Shown here piece by piece: positions 10,802 through 22,064 of a stretch of 64,000 nt of DNA. The position numbers were made by a program, and so were the translations under genes. The notes below the pieces were generated by a model. That model ran no database searches. It was not told where the DNA came from and worked only from the letters and a program-made list of their open reading frames with translations. The first letter of the stretch is position 1. Each line of letters opens with the position of its first letter. Source of the stretch: Hirsutella rhossiliensis (taxonomy: Eukaryota; Ascomycota; Sordariomycetes; Hypocreales; Ophiocordycipitaceae); contig NW_025408684.1 in NCBI RefSeq assembly GCF_020360975.1, forward strand, positions 124,001 through 188,000. Reading direction: 5' to 3'.

Positions 10802-11346
10802 GCGGCGACTTCGCACGCTCAACATCAATCGACAATAGCTCAACAACAACGGTGCCAATTGACGTATCCTTTGATTTCCTGAATCATCAGAAGCAGTGAA
10901 AGTCTGGCATATATTTAGAACTTTTATCTAGGGGCAATGCGCTGCGGTGCTGACATCAAACCAAGCAACGGCCAAAATAGGATGCCGACAGATTGTGTAA
11001 GTCATTTCAGCCAATACAGCAAAAACAGAACATTATTGGCTTTCATCGTAGGCTTTAATCATGTGGGATTCTCCCATTCTATCCATAGTGCAGAACTTGG
11101 CTCAGGATACTGCAAAAATGGGGTTGGAAGGGCGAGCTGGATAACTTCATTCTACGCACCCGTAATGAGCCAGATTGAACGTGATTCGACGGTACAAGCA
11201 TCTTCTGAAAAGAACCTATCTATGCATCTGAATGTAAGGTTTATTTTTAGCTTGAAATTCAGTGCGCGAGGCTCCGCTTTCACACCTGACAAGGAAAGAC
11301 GTGCACGAAAATTGAGAAATTCGACACCCTACCCTAAAACACGTAT

Positions 11347-12530
11347 AACATGGATGAAATGGGCTTTCTATTCCTTATGAGCATTTGAACGAACAGGGTA
11401 TTCCTCTTATTATAAGAAAACAAGGCAAAATTGCTCGGCGTATTAAAAAATGGCAACCCATCCTCCCTTACGTTCAAGATGTGCGTCAGTCAAGAGATGG
11501 CATCGCTGCCCCATTTCTCATCCACCAAGACAAGCCAGCACAAACTCTGGACTTTTGGTTCGTGAAACGTGAATCAAGTCGTCAATAAATATTTTTAACA
11601 CGTCAAAAACGAGGTGGACGAATCACAATATTGGAAATGAGCAGCTCACCGGTACGTTCGACCGGTTTACCAGGGTGAAAGCTCGAAACGGTTGTGCTTA
11701 TCGCCTTTTGGTTCCCGATGGCCACTTAACCATTTTAGTATCGAATTTATGGAGTGGTGTGACCGGCACCGAGTGATCGTTGTGGTGTTTCCCCCTCAAT
11801 CCATTCATCGGCTGCAACCCTTGATGTATCGTTATTCAGCCTCTCTCAACAGCGTATACGCATGATCTTATCCAGTACACAGACAAATCAAAAGGTTCAT
11901 TGGATTGCTGAAATCGAAGATCTAGACTGTGTTTTGGAACGCATTTCAGGAAGTAGTCGAGAAGTCCTCTGTTGATGCTGGCCGCAACAGCCGAAGGCTG
12001 AGCAGCACCCTCGGAGCCCTCAATATGAGTTTTAAGTGCTTGATATGAGAGTTAAAGTATGCAGAGAACAAGTAGTCACAAGAACCAGCGCAGGCAGACC
12101 GGTAAGGCTTCAAAGATGATCTCTTCTGCTGTACAGATTCTAGTGCAGACGAGGTGTTTAGCTCTAAAATTGTGGCTCAAGCTCGCCAAAAAATGACAGT
12201 GAAAGGACTCCAAAAGAAAGAGGAGGCTCTGAAGAAGGAGGCCCGAAAGCTTCAGCGACAGCAGAAGGCAGCGGAGCAAAAGCTCTCGCTCTAGAAGAGG
12301 AAGCAATGAGAGGCGGAAATTGGGAGAAAACGACGGATGACGGAGGCCGTGAAGCAAAATAAGGAGATAAATTGGCATTATTAACAAGAGCTGAAGATTT
12401 TGAAAGTGGAAAAGCCACAGAAAATGCAGAATGAGCGACGGGTGGCTTCTGAGGGTCGCGAGAGGTCAGGATGTTCACGCTGCAAAAATTGTCACTCTTC
12501 CGTTCACACCAGAGCGGGCCATAGCATTGC
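11347..12530 (+). pseudogene. Ancient pogo-like transposase remnant
   Basis: Scattered in-frame fragments follow the transposase order: NMDEMGFLF (about 11350), RLLVPDGH (about 11700), IEFMEWCDRHRVIVVVFPPQ (about 11740-11800), HRLQPL (about 11805), then a Lys/Glu-rich coiled region with REEALKKEARKLQRQQKAA (about 12220-12280) and a cysteine cluster CSRCKNCHSSVHTRAGH (about 12477-12527). Stops and frame changes are frequent, including loss of the GSH after DGH, so it is far more decayed than the pogo copy at 6475-8635. No terminal repeats were identified. Confidence 0.65.
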
Positions 12531-13119
12531 AGGTACCAAACACACTATATAATAACGCAAATAATAAGGCAATGATAACTTCAAACGACATATCCTGTCC
12601 TCAAAGGCCCTCTTTAGCTGTTGATAGTGATCGGGAGGCAATGGGTGCATTTCGGGGACTTGCGCGATCGGAGAGTAACAGAAGACGACCTCGATGGCTG
12701 GATGACTTCAAAAGATTGAGTGGCATCTTTGAGCATTATTAACTGCTCTTATAAGATTTTAGAACAATTCAAATAGTATTCGTGAAGTTATTCTCAGTTC
12801 TTTGCTGGAATGCAATGAGCCCAAAATCCGGCGAATCGCCAGATCCGGCAGATCACCGGAAAATCCCTTACCTCCTAGGCAACCCAAAAGGTACATGGCA
12901 CGTGATCGGGTTATCCAGCAGGAGGCTCGGAAGAACCTGGCAGCGGCCTGGTCTTGTTGAGGCAGAAGTGGCCGGATCTCTAGCAAATCTCATCCAGCTC
13001 AGCCCTAACCTTAAACAACACCACCGCAGCAGACAACTTGACAGTTGCCTGTTGCCTGCAATCGGCAACGCACGCGTGCAATCGCCCGGAATTTCCATCG
13101 CACGACAGTAGTGTCGGTC
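12531..13119. other. Gap with inverted-repeat arm and BAH gene upstream region
   Basis: No gene recognised. Holds the right inverted-repeat arm (12824-12871) and the presumed promoter of the BAH gene, with CA-rich sequence and an acacgcgtgc stretch near 13070. Confidence 0.5.
12824..12871 (+). repeat. Right arm of a distant 47-bp inverted repeat
   Basis: Partner of 10755-10801. The arms enclose about 2.0 kb that contains the ancient pogo remnant. Confidence 0.8.
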
Positions 13120-14621
13120 ATGAGCTCGGGAAGAAAGAGACATCGCGCCATCGAAAACAACCGCGCAGAATGCCCCTTCACTGTGGCCACAATCGCGGCG
13201 CGGTCCTGTGAGGAGCTGGACCAAGCTTCCAAAAAGCGTAAGCGTGGCGTTCCAAACAAAAGCAGGTTATATCTCGTCCAGGTGTCGCCATTCGAGCCCA
13301 TTGGGAAGTTCAAGACGTGTCAGTCGTTGGACACGTTGTATACCGTCAAGCCGTACAAGCGATGGTCCGGTATGACCCGCTACAGAAGTTTTGTTTGTGA
13401 GTGCGATCCCAGAACTTCTCACTGCTTCACAGGAAAAAAGTTCGGTATTGAAGTCTTCCCAACAGTAGACAATGTCAAGTACCACAGCGACGATTTCGTG
13501 TACATTGCCAATGACAAAAGTGTTGAACGACAAGAGGCTGCTAGCGAGGATCCTCAACATCAACGCGTGCTGGGCCTCGCCGACTGTTGGGTGGCCAAGA
13601 TCCTCGAGATCAGGGCATCGGACGAGTCTCACGTCTATGCGCGCGTCTGCTGGATGTACTCCCCGGATGAACTTCCTGCGAATATTGTCGATCACGAGAA
13701 GCTGGTATCAGAGTTGTCGCCTCATTACAGCCACAATGAGTTGATAGCTTCGAACCACAGTGAGTTGAGACTGTCCTAACATGGGTATTCTCAGTGATTA
13801 CTAGGACTTACAGATGCCCTAGTGGATGTCATTAACGTTGTCAGTGTTGCTATGCGAGCAACTGTCCACCATTGGATGGGGTCGGGCGATGATCGAATTC
13901 CGGATGCGCTTCACTGGCGACAAGCTCTTGACTGTCACACCTTACAGCTTTCTGTAGGTATGCTGCCAAGTTGAAGGTCTCACATGATGAAAACTGACAT
14001 ATTCGGTACGTACAGTCGGTTGAGTCGTCGAGCAAGCACGGCAACAACTATCAGTCAGAAGCATCGACAATGGAACTGTGCACGACAGAGGAGCAAGTGG
14101 CCGCACTCGAAACGACTCCTGTACGAAGCAGGAACCAAGGTGCACGACCGCCGCTCAATGACGAAGGGTGCGAAAACGACGATTCCACACAAACGAACCA
14201 TACCAACAGCAACACGCCTAGGACGTTGGACCTATTTGCCCGAGCCCCATATGCCCTCACTAGAGATGTATCAAGGTTGGTTGAAAATGGCAATAACCTT
14301 CGGGAGGTGAATGGGGATTCGCATGATGTTTCCGTCGAGACGCAGGTCACACAGCTCAAATTGGCGGTCGAGCCGACCGAGCTCCGGGCGCGGTATTCTG
14401 CGTCAGATATTTCCCATACGGAACGTACCCTGAAACACGATTATATGATCTTGCAAACCGGTGCAGGCTTGGTCCCGCTGCCGCCTGCCCATGGAGACGT
14501 CACTCATCGACCCTACGAGACTGCGACGCCGACCTATCTCCCTTCAAGACTCAGCAACAGCTTTTGGTGCACTTGCAACATGTTTTGGAAGAGACTTGCT
14601 TCGAGTTTGGAAAACGAGTGA
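13120..14621 (+). CDS. BAH-domain protein
   Basis: Resembles fungal BAH (bromo-adjacent homology) proteins, which bind chromatin. The start chosen is ATG 13120 (MSSGRKRH); the frame is open back to 13045 and an upstream ATG is possible. The N-terminus is basic. The BAH core is visible as YHSDDFVYIAND (about 13480-13510), CWVAKILEIRAS (about 13587-13620), VYARVCWMYSPDELP (about 13632-13676) and HNELIASNH. Introns at about 13760-13822 and 13954-14015 connect this to MDVINVVSV, DALHWRQALDCHTLQLS and SVESSSKHG, matching the usual family order. Relatives often carry a PHD finger next; none is seen here. The last about 130 bp overlap another coding frame (14491 on), so the 3' end is uncertain. Confidence 0.75.
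13760..13822 (+). other. Intron 1 of BAH gene
   Basis: gtgagt to ccctag, 63 bp. An alternative acceptor at 13813 (ttacag) also keeps the frame; the later one gives NHMDVINVVSV, the better family match. Confidence 0.65.
13954..14015 (+). other. Intron 2 of BAH gene
   Basis: gtaggt to gtacag, 62 bp; joins LQLS to SVESSS in frame. Confidence 0.65.
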
Positions 14622-15136
14622 TGCCTGATACTCTTCACCAACGTGGATGGGATTGCGCGGAGTCAGTTGAGCTAAATCGCTGGATTGGTGAACTTTCAAA
14701 GCGCCAGAAAGGCTTCTCGGATATGGAGAGCAATGGAAAGCAGTTGGACAGCCTCTTCCGCTCTGTTGCCAACATTCGGCATAGCGCTGTTCATCGGCGT
14801 CAAGTTAACACGAAGGGCATGGAAAAGTTCTTGCTGGATGCTGAGGCATTGGCAACGCTCTTAAGAGATTTCGGGCGCAGTATGGAGATTGCTATGCTCC
14901 GACAGAAGACGCAAGCGACTATGAAGGAACTGGAGCGTAACAAGCACGTTTTGCGGTCAAGGTCAAAAGAAGCTCTTCGGGAAATAGCAGCCCAGAGAAC
15001 GGAGCTACAAAACAAGGAGAATGCAGTTATTGTCGCGACGGAGAGACTAGATGAAGAGTACAAATTTTTGGCGGGGAAAGCTGTGGAGGATGCGATCGCT
15101 TTTGAGCAGCAGGGTGCACGGCGCGGTATTACCTAG
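14491..15136 (+). pseudogene. Fungal helical protein often labelled 'ubiquinol-cytochrome c reductase'
   Basis: Most of the protein is in the ORF ending at 15136: LEETCFEFGKRVMPDTLHQ (about 14585-14640), RGWDCAESVELNRWIGEL, a central segment with SVANIRHSAVHR (about 14764-14800) and a long coiled coil (LRQKTQATMKELERNKHVL onward). A family-like N-terminus, METSLIDPTRLRRRPISLQD, sits in the preceding frame from ATG 14491, so one frameshift near 14555-14565 probably separates them. This family is widespread in Pezizomycotina, often mis-annotated as cytochrome c1; its true role is unknown and no haem motif is present. It overlaps the 3' end of the BAH frame; a single fused gene cannot be excluded. 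Confidence 0.6.
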
Positions 15137-15305
15137 TCTCCTGCCGGTTTTCTAGGCAGACATCTCAAATCTGGCCGATAATTGCCTTCTCGTGGGTCAG
15201 ATTTAGACGACATTTGCCACTAGATCTCAAAAAGCCTGGATGATTTGCCTTCCTCATTCAGCCCGAATTGGCCGAAACGGTCATCACGTAACAGTGCACG
15301 AGCTT
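15137..15305. other. Short gap, nothing recognised
   Basis: Between the helical-family gene and the start of composite repeat copy A. No ORF or repeat identified. Confidence 0.5.
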
Positions 15306-15985
15306 TCGCATGCTGCGGCTTAACATTAGAAAGCAACACGCGGTGCAGCTGAGCCTGATGAACGACGAAGATCTCAAGGGCTACCGTGCATTGGCCATCT
15401 CTGAACCGTAAGCGAGGAGGATAAAACAGCAGGATAATTACGAGCCCAATAAGCCACAGCAGCTGGTGAGAATGATACCGATCAGGACCATGCTCTGGGT
15501 CGGAGTGACCTCGAGGCGGAGCAAGCGGCAACGCAGTCAGCGGATTTGACAGCGGCAATCCTTCGGCTACCAGACTGATATCTAATGGTATCGTCGGTGT
15601 ACGTAGAGGGGAAGAGCGAGGAGGCGCTGTCGAGAGCGGTAAGAGAGATGCATGGATTAGTGGCGGGCTTCCGCGGTGAACTGGACGGCGAGCAGACTTC
15701 GTCGTCGCTGGTGACTTTAATCGCCACGATCTACTCTGGGGAGGCGACGAGGTAACGGCGAGAAGAGAAGGGGAAGCGCAGTCGATCATCGACCTGATTA
15801 ATGACTGTGGGCTCTGCAGCCTGCTACCGCGAGGCACCAAAACGTGGCAGGGCCGAGACTCGGAAAGCACGCTTGATCTAGTGCTTGCGTTGGCCGAACT
15901 GGCAGACGAGATGGTGATATGCAACATACACCCCATGGAGCACGGATCAGACCATATAGTTTTTGACGAGGGTGGCGAACCGTGT
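15306..15985 (+). pseudogene. LINE endonuclease (EEP) fragment, composite repeat copy A
   Basis: Pieces of a non-LTR retrotransposon apurinic-type endonuclease are readable: LRLNIRKQHAVQLSLMNDED and LAISEP (about 15310-15410), PDVSVYVEGKSEEAL-type segment (about 15575-15640), VVAGDFNRHDLLWGGDEV (about 15705-15755), DLINDCGLCSLLPRGTKTW (about 15790-15850), STLDLVLA and HPMEHGSDH (about 15925-15955). The catalytic GDFN motif is present. Stops and frameshifts interrupt it. At about 15970-15990 homology switches to Helitron sequence, exactly as in copy B. Confidence 0.75.
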
Positions 15986-16900
15986 GTTGACGGAGCGTCC
16001 CTGTTGCAGGCCGAGGTCGTCGCTCTTCTAGGATCTCCAGCCGAATTTACCAACAGCAGCGCCTGGGCGTACCTAAACACATACCTGTTGTACTGGCACG
16101 TCTTTCGACAGGAAAGTGGCGTAGGGGTCACAGATGATCCCTGTGTGAGTCGGTTGTCGTCGAAGAAGCAGGCCCCAGGATCTCCCACGTCGAGGCGTAT
16201 CAGCACCGTGGAGAGCGCCTGCGAGGCCTATGCCTGTACGACTATGTATCGCTCGTCAGGCTCGAATGCAACAACAATGGCGGGAACCTCTTTCTCAGCG
16301 GCGGGCAGAGAGTTGGCGACACGGCTGACGCTGAACAAAACGCAGTCTATCGCTTTCTCAATCATATGCCGCCAGCTCGATTTGATACGACAAAACGACG
16401 GAGGCGACGTCGGCCAGCTCTGCCAGTTCATCGGCGGCGAGGGCGGGACCGGCAAGTCGCGAATCATCGAGGCACTCGTCGAGTTGTTCAGTAGGAGGAG
16501 CCTTTCGAATCGCCGCTGATCATGGCGACGTCAGGGATTGCCGCAGTCCGGATCAACAGTATCACGATCCACCCCACATGCGGGTTCTCCAAAGACCAAG
16601 GGGCGGCCGCGAACACGGCGAGAGATCCCGACGAGGTGCGACTGCCAAGCAAGCGGATCGGTTCGTCCATGGCCAGTTTCGGATGAATTGGCAGAAGAAA
16701 GACGCGCTGGTTATACCATGCGCTATCTTCGTCAGAACGTGTTTCCATGTCATACCGGTGCGCTGGTCTGTGAGCGGGGAAACGTTGCAACCCCGCGGTA
16801 GAGTGATGGTGAAGTCAAGACGTTCGTGGAGGGCTGGCATGACCAGATTACCAACTGTTGTAGAGACAAGTTGCGGGGGAACGGGTTGAGCGAGGAGACT
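15985..16900 (+). pseudogene. Helitron helicase fragments, composite repeat copy A
   Basis: Resembles fungal Helitron Rep/helicase proteins. Readable blocks: VEVVALLGSPAEFTN..AWAYLNTYLLYWHVF (about 16013-16108), an AYQHRG..GLCLYDYVSLVRL-type segment (about 16180-16260), LNKTQSIAFSIICRQLDL (about 16332-16385) and Walker A GGEGGTGKSRI (about 16433-16466) of the Pif1-like helicase, then SITIH and a further helicase portion to about 16760. The middle of the protein, present in copy B, is deleted here. No Rep HUH motif or Helitron 3' hairpin was identified. Confidence 0.75.
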
Positions 16901-17174
16901 CGGGGTGTCGCTCCTAGACCCTTCCGCTGCTGCCTGGTTGGGGGCAGCAATACTACTCGGCGCCAGCTCACTTTCTGGCTGCAGTGAAGACGATATTGCT
17001 TATTAAGAAGGGGTTGCAGTCCTTACAGCTCAGTACTACCAAGCAGCGAGAAGTGAAGGTGCTGTCAGTCGCCCAAGACGAGGACTTGCAGGACTGTTGT
17101 GAAGCCAGAATCGGCCGCAGGTACGTAACGGGAACCCAGGCACCATGGGCGAAGGGTCTAGGAGCGACACCCCG
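16901..17174. mobile_element. Small TIR element nested in composite repeat, copy A
   Basis: 24-bp perfect terminal inverted repeats (16901-16924 and 17151-17174; CGGGGTGTCGCTCCTAGACC core) enclose a 274-bp non-coding segment. The same element sits at 24629-24892 in copy B, so it was present before duplication. Looks like a MITE; no target duplication is clear. Confidence 0.75.
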
Positions 17175-17639
17175 CGTTTTTGTGCCCAACCTTCTCCCCC
17201 GAACTTCTCTTGTGCGACAGCTGGTAATTTGACACGTTAAAAGGCTCGTACTGTACTGTATGTACATACCGGGGTTCATGCAGAAAGACTGGCATCCATC
17301 GCAATGGTGGCTGCAGTTCGATGCAGGCAAACATCCGCTAATGCACAGGGAGAGGATGTGACGGGGCTACGATCTGCAGCTGCAATGCCGTCCAAATGAC
17401 TCACACCACCCGTGCCGGGGACAGTCAGAAGCACCCACTTGCAGCAACGCACATCCACCTTGCGGTCACCACCTCGCATTGAGAACCAACTGCAGTATTA
17501 GGAGCAACACGAACTATGGGTGATTATGTACATGTACCCAAAAGTAGAGCTGCTGAAATGCATCTCGAAGCGGACGCTGTCTGGCAATGTAGATTCTGGC
17601 TCCCGGTCACTTTATCACCAACGACTCCGAGACCCCGCG
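17175..17639. other. Gap, nothing recognised
   Basis: No gene. The first 60 bp continue the homology with copy B (ccttctccc...cgacagctggtaattt); the remainder shows nothing identifiable. Confidence 0.5.
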
Positions 17640-17950
17640 TCGCCCAGCTTCCCTTCCTTCCTCCTCCTCTCTCCTGTTGTACTTCATAGTACCTCGATAC
17701 GATCATATCTACATTGCCTCCCCCACTCTTCCCCACTGCGTACACCGATACTGCCATCAGGTCTCGATCCGGCAGCCGCAGGAGTGGCGCCGTCAAATCC
17801 GCTGAATGCGTTGCCACCTGCTCCGCCTGAAGGTCACATCGCATCCAGAGCATGCTCCGGATCGGCCAGCCTGTCTCGTGCGTCGTCGGCGGTAACATTT
17901 TCACCTCGTCGCTGTGGCTTATTGGGCTCGTAACAACTTTGATGTCATCG
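17640..17950 (-). pseudogene. Third LINE endonuclease fragment, inverted
   Basis: The minus-strand translation includes ETGWPIRSMLWMRCDL and LLRLPDRDLMAVSVYAVGKS, corresponding to the plus-strand segments at about 22240-22390 of copy B and 15485-15610 of copy A. Only the N-terminal half of the endonuclease is present. Confidence 0.7.
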
Positions 17951-19466
17951 CTCTGCGAGCTGCCACGCTGCAGCCACATTGTGCTTCCACTTCCAATAGC
18001 ACTTGTTCTGCAAGACATTGCGCTGCAGCCAGGCCCCACATCCTTTTCATGATGCACGCTCGTGCTGAAGGATGATAGTTAGGTGGGCAGTGAATGCCCT
18101 ACAGGGGCGGGACACCTCCGATTGGCCTTAGAGGTCGGTTGTTGGTTCTTGGGTTTGTTGTAGCCCTGTAACTAGTACTGTAACGAGTCATACGCATACA
18201 CGAGGCGCATGGTTCCCTGTTCGGCGAAGACTGCGTCTACATGGGAGCATGTCGTATTTTGAACTAGAACCGGGCGACAGTCGTGAGCTATTTGGCTTCC
18301 ATATCGATAAGCGAGGACGAGTAATACTGCCCCAACTGCCGCTTCGCAATAAGAGGTGGAGCGAGGAAAGGAGGCGACTTTGCCGCAGTCGCACAGCGAG
18401 CCGCATTCACGTGTTACACATCGAATGTATGTAGGGTTACTCCAGTCGATGGGAACCAACTAATCTACAGACAATGTGTTTTGGATGCTGCCTGGACCTG
18501 CAGACTGACCTGTCACTCTCAAAATCCTACGCTAGCTCTTATCGATCGCACGAAGCCTCCATACTCGGGGTTGACTAGCAGGGAACCCCGAGTAGTCCAG
18601 ATGACGTTCCTTACGCTCTGTGGTACGCTGGTGCATCCTAGTAGGTTAAAGTGGAGCCCAACAACGAACTGCGATGATGCATTAGCAGCACAGCAGACCA
18701 ACAACACAACGATAGTGCTCACCAATCACGAGTCATGAATAACCAAAGCGGCACGGGGTTCACTCTTTGTTGCCGCTGCCTTCCTCGTCCTTGACCATAT
18801 TTTGCACTTATAGGGGGGGGGAATCAGGTTTCTGCATGGGACGAAAGAAAGTGGAGCAGAATGTGGAGAGAGGAAGGTACGGCACGGTTAAAGCCTACGA
18901 TTATATCTGCAGCCCTGAATTAAGTCACGTCGGGTTGGCGCATGACGCTAATAAGCGCAAGCAGAGCGAATTTTCCGCCTGTTCTCGCCATCTTTGCAGC
19001 CACGTAGCGCACCCGCAACAACGTGCGCGCGGCTGCACTTCCGTAGGCAGGGGACGGCGGTCGAGGCGATTTTCATGGTATGGGTGTTTCGGATTTCAGT
19101 GGCCGTTTCGAAAATTTGGCCAGAAAGTCAAAGAATTGTTTTTTGCACGTATTCGCCTTGTTCTGTGCTGAGCCAGTCAAGAAGCGGCAAATCATGGTAC
19201 CCCCCTGGCGCACGAACTCCACTGATTGGCGCACTGGCGTTCCCGCTTATTGTCGTAAAGGCAGAATCTCGGTAATATAGCATGTTGTTGGAACGCGAGC
19301 AGGAAGGGCGGAGTAGGTCACCTGCCAGGTCACGTGGGGCATTCGGCTGAGATGAACCAATCAAGTATGGCAAAGAAGCTCTAGGCACCGCCTCGCAGAT
19401 CATAAAACGAGCGATCACCCCACAACTATTTGTTACACCTTCCTGAGATCTTCCTACACGCTCTTC
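17951..19466. other. Gene-poor gap
   Basis: About 1.5 kb with only short overlapping ORFs lacking recognisable motifs. Contains a G8 run at about 18813-18820. Its last 100 bp may hold the promoter of the Fungal_N-type gene. Confidence 0.45.
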
Positions 19467-20864
19467 ATGCCTGAGGCCGTCCACCGCGATGGCCGAGCCG
19501 GTAGACTGGCTTCCGGGCTATTGGCCCTGGCTACGTTCGCCTTCAATCCAGCATTACGCTTTACAGCACTGTCCAGAGTTTTCGAGACCATCCCAAACGT
19601 GTGCGCGATCTCATTGACGAGCTTGAAGCTTTGAGCGGAGTCTTAGGCCCACTTACGGAGACGGTCAGTGCCGTCCATACTGTCGACCTCTCAGCGCTCG
19701 ATCGACCGTTGCTGCGATGCGGCCATGCCTGTGCAGAGTTCAATCAGGAACTCATGAAATGCGTGTCGCAGTCCGGGGGGACTCAGACGACCTTTCGGGG
19801 GTGGGCTAAACTCAAGTACATGGGTGATGATATCGACGGATTTAGGCGGTTGTTATCCGGCTACAAGTCGACAATCACTATTGCCCTCACTGACGCCAAT
19901 CTGTACGTTTCACGGTCTGCAAGCCACCACCCTCCATAAAATAAACCATTCAGTAACAACTCTAATGCTTATGCTGTGAATGTAGCCGCGTATGCTCTGC
20001 CACCGCCGAGACCATTCGAAGCTACAAAGACCTTGTCGAGACAGCGCACAGTGACCTCCGGGCTCACCTCGAAAGTATCGACGAGAAAATAGGTGTCTTT
20101 CTCGCAGACGCCATATCGGAGACCGGCTCAGGCGCGCCAGAATTGCAAACCATGCAGGAAGAGCGATTGAGCACGCAGCGATGCCTTGAAATTTGTGACC
20201 AACTGTCGAAGCATATCGATGAATTTCAGCTGGCCACCAAACGCAGTGGAAGCTCGTCCGAAAATGAAGAGCCAGCTACGTTCCCCGAAAAGGTCGTCAA
20301 TGAGGGTCTGAATGGGTGCAGGAAGACCCTTGACAACACAGTCGTGAAACTGGGACAACACGAGAAGGATTTGTTCGATCGCTTGATGGGAAAATAAAGA
20401 AAGTGCCTGCTTCTGAGGATACTTCCGAGATTGCGAGGCTGCGTGAAGAATGGGAAAACGCGCGCCAAAGCTTGAGCATTTGTTCTGAAGCAAACAAGCG
20501 CTTAAAGGAAAACATTAGCGTTATTGACAACTACGCTACAGGCGACGCCATGCAGTTCATGGTTTCGACTGACGGAAAGACGATTCACGGACAAAACAAG
20601 GGACTTGGATGGAGGAGCAGGCAAGTAGGGGGTCACCTTCGTGATGAAACGGTCCGGCAGATATCACGGGACATGATCACACTTAATATCCAAAGGCCCA
20701 AGGAGGAGGAATCTCAATCGCAAGACAATGCATATCCTGGACCTGATGTCGGTGCCAAAACAGAGGCCAGGTCCCAATTTGGGGCAAGGTACGGGCGAGG
20801 CTTCATGCTATCGCCCAAGTCTTCTGATACACCCAAATCTCCTGGATCTTATTCGGGAAAGTAA
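19467..20864 (+). pseudogene. Fungal_N-type protein (N-terminal domain of fungal STAND/NLR-like proteins)
   Basis: Resembles the fungal N-terminal domain found on NACHT/ankyrin proteins and as standalone proteins (Fungal_N / azaphilone cluster protein L N-terminal). Start ATG 19467 (MPEAV) is in frame with LASGLLALATFAF. Further blocks: HPKRVRDLIDELEALSGVLG (about 19585-19645), KLKYMGDDIDGFRRLLSGYK (about 19811-19870), RSYKDLVETAHSDLRAHLES after the intron, EERLSTQRCLEICDQLSKHI (about 20158-20220), then VIDNYATGDAMQFMVSTDGK and KGLGWRSRQVGGHL (about 20518-20640). Frameshifts lie near 19550 and 20390. The intron is about 19901-19985 (gtacgt...tgtag). Ends in a Ser/Pro tail. No NACHT or repeat domain follows. 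Confidence 0.75.
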
Positions 20865-21360
20865 ACTGACTTTTGCGGACGAGGTTATGGGGGCAGGCCG
20901 TGGCCAGCCGCATCATTGTCGATTTGGACCACGCAAGGGACTATCTCTTCTTGACAGGCGGTTGTTGGTTAGGCAGGCATGCAGTGTTGCTGTTCATGGC
21001 GGCGTGCCTGTATACGTGCGTCCAGTTGTTCAATCTGCTGATACGTCTTGCTCCCTGTGCCCAGAGTGTTGCCGCTCGTTTGGGGTTCCTTTGTAGTATT
21101 AAGCTACCATCCTAAGCTGGCCATCTGTCACGGGCTGTGACCGGCATGGTCGACTAGGAAGCGTTCAAGCCACCAATGAACGGTCGACCCGTCAACAGAG
21201 GCTACTGAATACGCACTCTCGTCGACTGTGGATGTGACTGTTACGCCGTGATCACGTGGCATCTTCCCAATGACAGATTCGTGCTCGATATATATTCTTC
21301 GTGTAGCCGAAGAGTACTCGGACCCACCCTCGGCGCCTGCTTAGCGAGGGCGACCGGGCC
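20865..21360. other. Gap, nothing firmly recognised
   Basis: Short ORFs only, one with a hydrophobic stretch (about 20960-21090) but no family match. May be 3' UTR and flank of the preceding gene. Confidence 0.4.
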
Positions 21361-21920
21361 TACCATGCCCCACCCATCGCCTGTTACCATACAAACTATA
21401 TCAATTGAATTGAAGCTCTTAGCCCATAATAAATTATAAAAGAAATACTACTCTGTAGTGCTTTCAATGTTTAATTGCCGTGGACTGTTGGGTTTCTGGT
21501 CTGTCTCCGCCCATGTGTAAGAAGGCGACGAATCAGGTGGCTTTACCCTCCCCTTCCCCTCCTCCTCTTCAACCTGACCAAATGCACCTTCAATCGCATA
21601 TAGCACCTCTTCATCGCCCTGTGGAAGCATATAGACATTCCCTAATATATATCGGAGGTTTATGAACATAGTATTAGGATTGGGGATCATTCTTTCCTTC
21701 CTTGGCCTCATGCGATGCAGCGTAGCCGCCGAGGCCTGAAATCTCTGATCCTTCAACACCAACTCTGCTCCTTGCGCTCAAACACTCTAGATATCTTTCT
21801 CAAAGTCTTCTCGAGGCTACTAGCTTCGAGATTTTTAGCCTGTGGAGTTGTCGGCTCGTGCTCCCTCGTAGGTCTAGCTTGGCGTATAGCATCCAAAACC
21901 ATATTTCTCTGTCTGGTTAG
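21361..21920 (-). pseudogene. Pogo transposase C-terminal fragment with possible TIR
   Basis: Minus-strand reading: TPQAKNLEASSLEKTLRKIS then, after one frameshift near 21765, LVLKDQRFQASAATLHRM, RPRKERMIPNPNTMFINL and an acidic tail. This arrangement of a coiled region and basic segment is typical of pogo transposase C-termini. At 21361 the sequence taccatgccccaccc matches the TA plus start of the TIR of the element at 6475, consistent with this being the 3' end of a related element whose other end is lost. Truncated at about 21920. Confidence 0.5.
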
Positions 21921-22064
21921 ACCCAGTGAAAATGACGCGTGACCTTGAAGCCACGGTAGTTGAGATCTAATGTTAAGATCTCCAGCACTATACCGCCGTC
22001 TTTACTGATGATATTTATCCCCTTTTGGTCCGACATCGAGCACAAGATGCCGTCACCGGCGGTA

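Noticed and set aside
10937..11380. 147-aa plus-strand ORF
   Set aside because: No motif; overlaps the start of the decayed pogo remnant and shows no conserved pattern.
13390..13435. Possible intron in the BAH gene (gtgagt...cacag)
   Set aside because: Removal creates a stop or breaks the frame, whereas the unspliced frame reads through to the BAH core.
15220..16206. 328-aa minus-strand ORF
   Set aside because: It is the shadow of the LINE endonuclease on the plus strand, which has catalytic motifs; the minus translation is low-complexity Ser/Pro/Arg without domains.
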